Positions 13,821-20,974 of a stretch of DNA of 32,552 bases are shown piece after piece. The translations under genes and the position numbers were made by a program. Each line of letters opens with the position of its first letter. Position 1 is the stretch's first letter. This DNA comes from an uncultured Oscillospiraceae bacterium (GTDB taxonomy: Bacteria; Bacillota; Clostridia; Oscillospirales; Oscillospiraceae), in assembly GCA_910588365.1 (NCBI GenBank), contig CAJUQS010000064.1, positions 1 through 32,552 on the forward strand. The letters are read 5' to 3'. Under the pieces are notes generated by a model. That model saw only the letters and a list, made by a program, of their open reading frames with translations, was not told the origin of the DNA and ran no database searches.

Positions 13821-15938
13821 ATGGAAGTAAAAGAAAAGTCTAAGAAAAGGGAACTGATCAAGACGATCGCCATTATCTTTCTGGCGGTGCTGCTGGTGCT
13901 GACCTTTTTTTCACAGACCATTATGAACCACTCCCTGCCCGAGGTGGCCACCCAGCTGGTTTCCTCCGGCACCATCAACGCCAAGATTCGGGGCAGCGGC
14001 ACCGTGGCCGCCAACGAGAGCTACGAGGTCATGCTGGGCCAGACCCGGACCGTCCGCTCCGTGTGCGTGAAGGCGGGGGACAAGGTGGAGGAGGGGACGC
14101 TGCTGTTCGTGCTGGAGGACATGGAGAGCCAGGAGCTCGCCACCGCCCAGCAGGAGCTCAGCCAGCTCCAGATCGACTACCAGACGAAAATCCTCAACTT
14201 CTCCAAGGAGTACGCCACCGACGATCTGAGCGTGAAGAACATCCGGGAGGATCTGCAAAAGGCGATGGAGCAGCGGGACGCCAGCGTGGTCAACGACTTC
14301 GAGCTCTCCTACGCCAAGGGGGATCTGGCCGCCGCCAAAACCCAGCTGGCCCAGCTGGAGCTGACCATCGCGGATCTGACCGAGGCCCAGAACAACAACG
14401 AGGTCTACAATGACGCCAAGGCCAAGGTGGATGAGCTGACGGCGGAGATCAAGGCCCTCACCACCACCCTGGAGGGCTACCAGGAGGACCTGGAGAAGCT
14501 GGACACCGGCGCGACCCTGGAAACCGAGCGGAAAATCCGGGACGCCCAGACGGCGCTGGATAAGGCCCAGACGAAATGGCAGGCGGACTGGAACGCCTAC
14601 AGACAGTTTATTCAGCAGCTGCTGGTGGAGATTTCCATACCGTGGAGCAGCAATCCTCACGCCTTCACCAGCGGTGAGCAGGTTATCATTGACGGCGCAT
14701 TGAAGCGCTGGGAGCTGCTGGCTGCCGGGAGCGGCTCCAATACCACGCCGGGAGACAAGGAAGAGGGAGAAACCGGGGGCGAGACACGGACCTATACGGC
14801 AGCTGGCAGCGGGGAGTACATTCCCCAGGACCCCTATACCGTCTCTCAGTACCGCACGGCCTACAACGCCCTGATTGCCGACCAGGAGGACGTGGCGTCC
14901 AAGCAGGAGGCCCTGGCCCGGGCCCAGCAGGACCAGGCCGAGCTCACCGGCACCGCCAACGAGCAGCGCCAGACGATCCAGAACAAGATAGGCAAGGCCC
15001 AGTCGGACATGTCCGCCGCCCAGTCGAAGCTCCGGGAGGCCCAGGTCCAGATGGATGCGGCCTCAGGCGCCAACACCCAGGTCAAGGAGCAGCTGCGGGT
15101 CTGCCAGAACTCCAAGCGGGAGCAGGAGACGGCCATCACCACGCTGGAGGAGAAGCTGGCGGGCCTGGAGAAGCGGAAGGAGGCATATGAGGCCGCCCTG
15201 GAGGCCATTGCCACGAAGGAGCGGGAGCTGGAGAGCGCCATCTCCGGCAAGGACATCGACAAGCAGCTGGACAACCTGGAGCTGCAGACCCTGCGCCTGC
15301 AAATCGAGCAGAAGCAGGAGCTGGTGAACAAGTACAGGACCGAGAGCGTGGACACGGAGATCAAATCCAAGGTCACCGGCATCGTCAGCGCCGTCAACGT
15401 CTCCGCCGGCAAGGACACCAAGCCCGACAGCGCCATGGCGGTCATCGACGTGGTGGACCGGGGCTATACCATCAAGGTCCCCGTCACCAGCGAGCAGGCC
15501 AAGCAGGTGAAGGTGGGCGACACCGCCGACGTGACCAACTACTACTGGGGCAGCGACATCACCGCCACCCTGGAGCAGATCGCACCGGACCCGGAGAACC
15601 CCGGCCAGAAGAAGCTGCTGGTGTTCCGCATCTCCGGCGATATCGACGCGGGCACCAACATCAGCCTTTCCATCGGCCAGCGCAGCGCCAACTTTGACAC
15701 CATCGTACCCAAGAGCGCCCTCCGTGAGGACACCAACGGCAAGTTTGTGCTGGTCATCACCAGCCGCTCCACCCCCCTGGGCAACCGGTATACCGCCACC
15801 CGGGTGGACGTGGAGGTGCTGGGGGAGGACGACACCAGCGCCGCCGTGTCCGGCGTGGCGGCCAACGACTATGTCATCACCACCTCCAGCAAGCCGCTGG
15901 ACGCCGGCACCCAGGTGAGGATGGTGGAAAATTCATGA
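13821..15938 (+). CDS. HlyD-like adaptor protein with long coiled coils
   Basis: A 705-aa membrane-anchored protein of the HlyD/RND adaptor family. One N-terminal helix (about 13-34) anchors it; residues 75-100 (RTVRSVCVKAGDKVEEGTLLFVLED) are the first half of a lipoyl-like domain; 102-255 and about 335-505 are heptad-rich Ala/Glu/Gln/Lys coiled coils; SKVTGIVSAVNVSAGKDT completes the lipoyl half, followed by beta-barrel segments (TIKVPVTSEQAKQVKVGDTADV). Family members are usually 350-450 aa, so the coiled-coil hairpin is unusually long. In a single-membrane organism such adaptors sit outside the membrane with MacB-type permeases. The stop overlaps the next gene (ATGA). RBS AAGGAAAGGA at 13800-13809 is weak to moderate. 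Confidence 0.88.
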   Translation: MEVKEKSKKRELIKTIAIIFLAVLLVLTFFSQTIMNHSLPEVATQLVSSGTINAKIRGSGTVAANESYEVMLGQTRTVRSVCVKAGDKVEEGTLLFVLEDMESQELATAQQELSQLQIDYQTKILNFSKEYATDDLSVKNIREDLQKAMEQRDASVVNDFELSYAKGDLAAAKTQLAQLELTIADLTEAQNNNEVYNDAKAKVDELTAEIKALTTTLEGYQEDLEKLDTGATLETERKIRDAQTALDKAQTKWQADWNAYRQFIQQLLVEISIPWSSNPHAFTSGEQVIIDGALKRWELLAAGSGSNTTPGDKEEGETGGETRTYTAAGSGEYIPQDPYTVSQYRTAYNALIADQEDVASKQEALARAQQDQAELTGTANEQRQTIQNKIGKAQSDMSAAQSKLREAQVQMDAASGANTQVKEQLRVCQNSKREQETAITTLEEKLAGLEKRKEAYEAALEAIATKERELESAISGKDIDKQLDNLELQTLRLQIEQKQELVNKYRTESVDTEIKSKVTGIVSAVNVSAGKDTKPDSAMAVIDVVDRGYTIKVPVTSEQAKQVKVGDTADVTNYYWGSDITATLEQIAPDPENPGQKKLLVFRISGDIDAGTNISLSIGQRSANFDTIVPKSALREDTNGKFVLVITSRSTPLGNRYTATRVDVEVLGEDDTSAAVSGVAANDYVITTSSKPLDAGTQVRMVENS

Positions 15939-17071
15939 CAAGGCAGAACCCTTTCAAGCGGGCACTGGCCGCCCTGCGGGGCTTCGGCTTCAAGCAGTGG
16001 TTCCTGCTGGTGCTGAACGTGGTGCTGGTGGTGGCCTCCCTTGCCTCCCTGGCGGGGCTGCGCCTGGTGAGCGGGACGCTCTCCACCCTCTCCGCCGCGG
16101 AGCGGTTCCAGGGGGAGAGCGAGACGCGCTTCTCCCAGCTGGCCTGCTTTCTGCCGGTGGACCAGGGCAAGACGGAGGAGGACATTCAAAAATTCCGCCT
16201 GAGCCTGGACGGCACCCTGACGGAGCAGTCCCTGGAGGCCCCGGAGAACGGGAGCCTCTACCTGGACGCCTACAGCGGCAGCGCCTCCGTCACCGTGAAG
16301 AGCGAGGGGGGCGGCTCCGCCTCGGTGAAGGCCGTGGGCGTGGGGGGGGATTTCTTCTATTTCCACCCCCTCTTTCTCCGCAGCGGCTCCTATATCCGCT
16401 CGGACGATCTGATGGACGATCTGGTGCTGCTGGACGAGGAGATGGCCTGGCGGCTCTTCGGCGGCACGGACCTGACGGGGCTGACGGTGTATCTGAACAA
16501 CGAGCCCTTCGTGATCTCCGGCGTCGTCTCCCGTGAGGACGACTTCGCCACCCAAAAGGCCTACGCCGGGGACGGGGGGGTGTACCTCTCCTACTCCGCC
16601 CTACAGCGGCTGGTGGAGTCCGCCTCCATCGACTGCTACGAGATTGTCATGCCCAACCCCATCCGCAACTTCGCCAAGGGCATTGTGGGGGACAGCTTTT
16701 CCAACGGCGAGGTGGTGGAGAACACCGGGCGCTTCAGCCTGGAGCGACTGGGGGAGCTGCTGCGGAGCTTCGCCGGGCGGTCCATGCGGCTGAACGGCAT
16801 CATATACCCCTACTGGGAGAACGCCGCCCGCCTGGTGGAGGACTATGCCGCGCTGCTGCTGGTGCTGACGGTGATCTTCGCCCTGTGCCCGCTGGGCTTC
16901 CTGACGGTCATTGCGGTGCGGGAGATCCGCCGGGCCTGCCGCTTTGTCAAGACCAAGGTGCCGGAGAAGGTGGAGTCGGCGGTGGAGAAGCGCCGGGAGG
17001 AGCGGCTGGAGCAGAAATTCAATGAGCAGCGGACGGAGGAGCCCGCGCCGGAGCAGAGGGAGGAGGAGTGA
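15935..17071 (+). CDS. MacB-like extracellular domain protein with only two membrane helices
   Basis: A 378-aa membrane protein. Helix 1 is at about 21-44, an extracellular region spans 45-300, helix 2 is at about 305-326 (ALLLVLTVIFALCPLGFLTVIAV), and a charged cytoplasmic tail of about 50 residues (EKRREERLEQKFNEQ) follows. The middle part has the MacB periplasmic-core pattern: FFYFHPLFLRSGSYI ... DDLVLLDEEMAWRLFGGTDLTGLTVYLNNEPFVISGVV. MacB/FtsX permeases have four helices and a C-terminal three-helix FtsX domain; that domain is missing here although the frame is intact, so this is probably a distinct, shortened form and not a broken gene. It overlaps the HlyD-like gene by 4 bp and is 3 bp before the ATPase gene. 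Role uncertain: assembly partner of the adaptor, or part of an atypical exporter. Confidence 0.8.
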   Translation: MTRQNPFKRALAALRGFGFKQWFLLVLNVVLVVASLASLAGLRLVSGTLSTLSAAERFQGESETRFSQLACFLPVDQGKTEEDIQKFRLSLDGTLTEQSLEAPENGSLYLDAYSGSASVTVKSEGGGSASVKAVGVGGDFFYFHPLFLRSGSYIRSDDLMDDLVLLDEEMAWRLFGGTDLTGLTVYLNNEPFVISGVVSREDDFATQKAYAGDGGVYLSYSALQRLVESASIDCYEIVMPNPIRNFAKGIVGDSFSNGEVVENTGRFSLERLGELLRSFAGRSMRLNGIIYPYWENAARLVEDYAALLLVLTVIFALCPLGFLTVIAVREIRRACRFVKTKVPEKVESAVEKRREERLEQKFNEQRTEEPAPEQREEE

Positions 17072-17074
17072 GCC

Positions 17075-18304
17075 ATGGCGGAGCTGAGCTTGCGAAATGT
17101 AAAAAAGATATACGACAATACCGTGGTGGCGGTCCAGTCCTTCAACCTGGAGATCGCGGACAAGGAGTTCATCGTGCTGGTGGGCCCCTCGGGCTGCGGC
17201 AAGTCCACCACCCTGCGCATGGTGGCGGGGCTGGAGGCCATCACCGAGGGGGAGATCTACATCGGCGGCCGGAAGGTCAACACCGTGCCCCCCAAGGACC
17301 GGGACATCGCCATGGTCTTTCAGAACTACGCCCTCTACCCCCACATGACGGTCTACGACAACATCGCCTACGGCCTGCGCCTGCGGAAGTTCCCCAAGCG
17401 GGTCATCGACCAGAAGGTCCGGGAGGCGGCGGAGATCCTGGACATCACCGAGCTGCTGAAGCGCAAGCCCAAGGCCCTCTCCGGCGGCCAGCGCCAGCGG
17501 GTGGCCATCGGCCGGGCCATCGTCCGGGAGCCCCAGGTGTTCCTTATGGACGAGCCCCTGTCCAACCTGGACGCCAAGCTGCGAAATCAGATGCGCTCGG
17601 AGATCCTCAAGCTGCGTCAGAAGGTGAACACCACCTTCATCTACGTCACCCACGACCAGACCGAGGCCATGACCCTGGGGGACCGGATTGTCATTATGCG
17701 GGACGGCTTCGTCCAGCAGGTGGGGACGCCCCAGGAGGTGTTCCACCACCCGGCCAACCTCTTTGTGGCCTGCTTCATCGGCTCGCCCCAGATGAACACC
17801 TTTGACGCCCGGCTCGTCCGGGAGGGGGAGCGGTACTGGGTGGAGCTGGAGGGGATGCGGGTGGAGCTCTCGGCGGAGAAGAGGGCCCGCCTGCTGGCGG
17901 CCGGCGCGGCGTCCCAGCCGGTGGTGCTGGGGGTCCGGCCGGAGCACATCTCCCTGACGGACGGCGGCGATGGGGTCTCCGCCGCCGTGGATGTATCCGA
18001 GATGATGGGCAGCGCGGTCCATATCCACGTGGACGCCTGCGGCCGGGACGTGGTCATCGTGGTGCCGGTCAGCGAGGAGTCGGCGGAGCGGGGGGAGGAC
18101 ACCCTGCGCTCCGGTACGCCGGTGCGCTTCACCTTCCGGGGCAGCGCGGCCCACGTGTTCGACCCGGAGACGGGCCGGAACCTGGAGTACCCGGTCCGGG
18201 AGGAGCCGGAGGAGCGTGCGCCGGAGAGCGGGCCTCCCGCCCGGGAGGAAACGGAGGGGTTCCCGCCCCCGCCGGAGGATGTCGGCGATCCTTTCACAGA
18301 ATGA
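17075..18304 (+). CDS. MalK/UgpC-type ABC transporter ATPase
   Basis: A 409-aa nucleotide-binding subunit that energises CUT1 sugar permeases. Walker A GPSGCGKST (37-45), Q-loop Gln83, signature LSGGQ (135-139), Walker B VFLMDEP (155-161) and switch His193 are all present. After residue 240 comes the MalK-type regulatory region with the TOBE-like stretch VVLGVRPEHISLTD. The last 40 residues (about 370-409) are a Pro/Glu-rich tail beyond the usual 360-375 aa length. It is the only ATPase in the cluster, so it must serve the MalF/MalG pair, and possibly also the MacB-like protein. Overlap is absent (3-bp gap after the upstream stop). A strong hairpin terminator follows. Confidence 0.93.
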   Translation: MAELSLRNVKKIYDNTVVAVQSFNLEIADKEFIVLVGPSGCGKSTTLRMVAGLEAITEGEIYIGGRKVNTVPPKDRDIAMVFQNYALYPHMTVYDNIAYGLRLRKFPKRVIDQKVREAAEILDITELLKRKPKALSGGQRQRVAIGRAIVREPQVFLMDEPLSNLDAKLRNQMRSEILKLRQKVNTTFIYVTHDQTEAMTLGDRIVIMRDGFVQQVGTPQEVFHHPANLFVACFIGSPQMNTFDARLVREGERYWVELEGMRVELSAEKRARLLAAGAASQPVVLGVRPEHISLTDGGDGVSAAVDVSEMMGSAVHIHVDACGRDVVIVVPVSEESAERGEDTLRSGTPVRFTFRGSAAHVFDPETGRNLEYPVREEPEERAPESGPPAREETEGFPPPPEDVGDPFTE

Positions 18305-18315
18305 TGCGAAAAAAT

Positions 18316-18360
18316 ATCCCGTGGATTCTCCTGTCAGGAGAATTCCACGGGATTGCTTTC
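18316..18360 (+). terminator. Terminator of the ABC/HlyD operon
   Basis: A 17-bp stem (ATCCCGTGGATTCTCCT 18316-18332 with AGGAGAATTCCACGGGAT 18336-18353, one bulged T) with a 3-base loop lies 11 nt after the ATPase stop. It is followed by TGCTTTCTG, a short T-rich tract. Confidence 0.75.
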
Positions 18361-18427
18361 TGTCAAGCGCCCTGCCCGCGTCATTGGACGGCTCGCGCTA
18401 TTGCCCGACAACGACATAGTATCAATA

Positions 18428-18490
18428 GCAAAACGTAGTTTTGCGCAAAAGTTCTTTTTTGGTTCTTTTTTCTTTCAAGAAAAAAAATAA
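18428..18490 (-). repeat. Class I hairpin repeat, copy C, after pepP
   Basis: Read on the minus strand: an imperfect AT hairpin (18490-18463), then CCAAAAAAGAACTTTTGC, then GCAAAAC-TAC-GTTTTGC (18444-18428). It starts about 6 nt after the aminopeptidase stop. The second hairpin differs from copy A only in the loop. Confidence 0.8.
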
Positions 18491-18496
18491 AAAACC

Positions 18497-19753
18497 TTAC
18501 CGGCCCATGAGCTCCTCGATTTCCTCAATGCGCAGCAGGCGGTCGCCGATGAGATCCTCCGGCGCGCCCTCGGTGATCAGGATGTCGTTTTCCAGCCGGA
18601 TGCCGATGCCCTCCTGGGCCACGTAGAGCCCCGGCTCGCAGGTGATGACCATGCCCGGCTCGTAGACCGTCCGGCCGGTGGGGTCGTGGGTGTCCAGACC
18701 CAGGGAGTGGGAGACGCCGTGGTAGTAGTACTTGCCCACCTCGCTGTCGTCGGTGATGAGCCTGGCCTGGCGCAGGGCCTTCTTGTAGAAGTCGATGACC
18801 GCCTGATTGGCCTCCTTGACGGCCACGCCGGGGCGCATCTTCTCCTGAGCGGCCTCCATGGCCTCCCGGACGATGGTGAACAGCTCCTTCTGCCGGTCCG
18901 TGAACTTCCCGCTGACCGGGAAGGTGCGGGAGACATCGGAGGAGTAGTAGCCGTACTCCGCCCCCAGATCGAAGAGAATGAGATCCCCCGGCCGGACAGT
19001 GCAGCTGTTGTCGCTGTAGTGGAGCATCACGGCGTTCTCTCCCGAGGCCGCGATGGTGGTGAAGCCCAGGCGCATTCCCGCGCGGGCCACGTAGTGCTCG
19101 AAGTCCGCCTGCCACTGGTACTCGTACTCCCCGGGCCTGGCGGTTTGCAGCATGTGCCGCAGGGCCTCGATGGTCACGTCGCCGGCCCGGCGGATGCAGT
19201 CGATCTCCTCCGGCTGCTTGATGGAGCGCAGGGAGGCCAGCAGGGGCAGAACATTTTTGATTGTCAGGGCGGGGTACCGCTCCCGCAGTCTGGCGGCGTA
19301 CTGCTCGGCGGGGGTGGGCGGGGCGTTCATAGACAGACGATCCAAAGAGAGGTAGGCGGCGTTGATGCCGGTGAGCTGGCGGGAGGCCGAGAGCAGGGCG
19401 GCCACGATCCGGTCCATGTCCTGGGCGTAGAGGACGTTGGCGGCGGGGATGCCGCTCTTCTGGGCGGCCTCCTCCCGGGTGAGCATTTTGCCGTTCCACT
19501 TGATGAGCTCCTCGTCCGGCTGGTCGATGAACAGCCGCGCCGACACGCCCGCGGCCGACTTGGCCATCACCAGCCAGACATTCTCGGCGTCGATGCCGGT
19601 CAGGTAGTAGAAGCTGCGGTTGACCGGGAAGGGGTGCATATCCTGGTCGTTGCTCTTCACCGGCGTCAGGCCGGAGTACAGGAATACGATGCTTCCCTCC
19701 TCCAGCATCTCCAAAAGTCTCTGCCGGTTGTTTGTGTAAAACTCTGCGTTCAT
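18497..19753 (-). CDS. pepP: Xaa-Pro aminopeptidase (aminopeptidase P)
   Basis: A 418-aa cytoplasmic metallopeptidase that removes the N-terminal residue from peptides with proline at position 2. The N-terminal non-catalytic domain (1-170) is followed by the pita-bread fold with all five metal ligands: Asp262 and Asp273 (LILFDLGAEYGYYSSDVSRTF), His349 (HGVSHSLGLDTHD), Glu373 (ITCEPGLYV) and Glu388 (GIRLENDILIT). His356 in the same THD motif is the expected substrate-binding histidine. GGAGG (about 19759-19763) precedes the ATG. It lies 71 bp downstream of the YitT gene in the same direction and may be co-transcribed. Length and motifs are normal. Confidence 0.93.
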   Translation of the reverse strand: MNAEFYTNNRQRLLEMLEEGSIVFLYSGLTPVKSNDQDMHPFPVNRSFYYLTGIDAENVWLVMAKSAAGVSARLFIDQPDEELIKWNGKMLTREEAAQKSGIPAANVLYAQDMDRIVAALLSASRQLTGINAAYLSLDRLSMNAPPTPAEQYAARLRERYPALTIKNVLPLLASLRSIKQPEEIDCIRRAGDVTIEALRHMLQTARPGEYEYQWQADFEHYVARAGMRLGFTTIAASGENAVMLHYSDNSCTVRPGDLILFDLGAEYGYYSSDVSRTFPVSGKFTDRQKELFTIVREAMEAAQEKMRPGVAVKEANQAVIDFYKKALRQARLITDDSEVGKYYYHGVSHSLGLDTHDPTGRTVYEPGMVITCEPGLYVAQEGIGIRLENDILITEGAPEDLIGDRLLRIEEIEELMGR

Positions 19754-19824
19754 GGCTGCCTCCTGTTAAATTAAAAAATTTGATGGATAATCGGTTTGCG
19801 GGCGGACGGCGCCCCGGGCGCGGC

Positions 19825-20676
19825 TCACTTTGCCAGGGGCTTGGGCTGGTAGGACACCGCGCTGACCGCGTAGACCGTGATGAAGGCCTTGGGGTCCGTC
19901 TTCTCCACATGGGTCATCAGGCGGGAGTACTCCGCCTTGTTCACGATGACGATGATCTCCCGGCGGGGGGCGTTGTCATAGGCGCCGATGCTCTCGTAAA
20001 TGGTCGCGCCGCTGTGGAGCTCGTTGATGATAAAATCGCGCAGCTCGTCCAGCTTGCTGGACATGATGCACACGCGCCGCTTCTGGTCAAAGCCGAAGAT
20101 GAAGTGGTCCAGGACAATGCCGTTGAGATAGGTGCCCAGGATGCTGAGCATGACGATTTTTGCGTCGTAGACCAGTACGGAGCCCACCGCCACGCACATG
20201 CCAGCCAGGGACACCGCCTTGCCCAGCTCCATGCGGAAAAACTTGTTGAGCAGCTTGGCCACCACGTCCAGCCCCCCGGAGGAGGCGTTTTTCATAAAGA
20301 GCATGGTCTGGCCGATGCTGACGATGAAGAGGAAGCAGAACATGTCCAGGAAGGGGTCCTCCATGATGGACTGGTTGTCCGGGAACAGCAGCTCCAGCAC
20401 CCACAGCACCGCCGGCACCAGAATGGAGGTGTAGACGGTCTTGGCGCCGAAATCCCGCCCGATGAGCAGGAAGCCCACTATCAGCAGGCCCACGTTGAGA
20501 ACCATGGTGATGGCGGATATGGGCAGGGGGACGAAGTTGCTGATGATGAGGGCCAGGCCGGAGATACTGCCCACGGTGATATGGCTGGGAAGAAGAAAGA
20601 AGTACACCGCCGCGGCACAGATAATGGTTCCTGCCGTAATCATCAAAAAGTCCGATAGCTGCTCTCTCTTTTTCAT
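19825..20676 (-). CDS. YitT-family membrane protein (DUF161/DUF2179)
   Basis: A 283-aa membrane protein with about five helices in residues 10-190 (for example MITAGTIICAAAVYFFLLPSHITVGSISGLALIISNF) and a cytoplasmic C-terminal DUF2179 domain (about 200-283, KRRVCIMSSKLDELRDFIINELHSGATIYESIGAYDNAPRREIIVIVNKAEYSRL). This two-domain arrangement is diagnostic of the YitT/YpjC group, widespread in Firmicutes with several copies per genome. Transport of a small molecule or ion is suspected but not established. A strong AGGAGGAG lies about 12 nt before ATG 20676, and a consensus-like promoter lies further upstream. The next gene on this strand is pepP. Confidence 0.93.
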   Translation of the reverse strand: MKKREQLSDFLMITAGTIICAAAVYFFLLPSHITVGSISGLALIISNFVPLPISAITMVLNVGLLIVGFLLIGRDFGAKTVYTSILVPAVLWVLELLFPDNQSIMEDPFLDMFCFLFIVSIGQTMLFMKNASSGGLDVVAKLLNKFFRMELGKAVSLAGMCVAVGSVLVYDAKIVMLSILGTYLNGIVLDHFIFGFDQKRRVCIMSSKLDELRDFIINELHSGATIYESIGAYDNAPRREIIVIVNKAEYSRLMTHVEKTDPKAFITVYAVSAVSYQPKPLAK

Positions 20677-20751
20677 TGGATCAAACTCCTCCTGATGTGT
20701 TGAAAATATTCACAGGCGTCGGGTTCTGCGGCAGCAGAGCCGCCCTATAGC

Positions 20752-20781
20752 ACTGTATCACGACCGGAGCTGTCCTGTCAA
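20752..20781 (-). promoter_or_regulatory. Promoter of the yitT-pepP unit
   Basis: Minus strand perfect TTGACA (20781-20776), 18-bp spacer, TACAGT (20757-20752), with a leader of about 70 nt containing a small GGCGGC/GCCGC hairpin. An ordinary vegetative promoter is the simplest reading. Confidence 0.65.
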
Positions 20782-20825
20782 CAGCGGCGGGGCGCGGTCC
20801 GGGAAAAATATGGCTGCTGCCGGCG

Positions 20826-20882
20826 AAAAAGAGGGACTCCCCTCCGGGGACACAGCTCTAACGGAGTGTCCCCGGAGGGGAG
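20826..20882 (-). terminator. Second hairpin downstream of the radical SAM gene
   Basis: A perfect 17-bp stem (CTCCCCTCCGGGGACAC 20837-20853 with 20866-20882) is followed on the minus strand by TCCCTCTTTTTCG (T run 20830-20826). It is about 90 nt beyond the radical SAM stop and backs up the first terminator. Confidence 0.65.
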
Positions 20883-20916
20883 AGGTTCTCGGGTGCCGCC
20901 GTTTGCTGCGGCGAGC

Positions 20917-20956
20917 AAAAAGGCGGAGCCTCTGACATCAATTCAGAGGCTCCGCC
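20917..20956 (-). terminator. Terminator of the radical SAM gene
   Basis: Minus strand stem of 14 bp (GGCGGAGCCTCTGA with TCAGAGGCTCCGCC, 20922-20956) and a 7-base loop run into five T (20921-20917), 18 nt after the radical SAM stop. Confidence 0.88.
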
Positions 20957-20974
20957 AGGCTTTTGATTGGGAAA

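Noticed and set aside
15935..17071. MacB-like gene as a frameshifted or truncated pseudogene
   Set aside because: The frame is intact, it overlaps the upstream gene by ATGA and sits 3 bp before the ATPase gene; no remnant of an FtsX domain is seen in other frames downstream.
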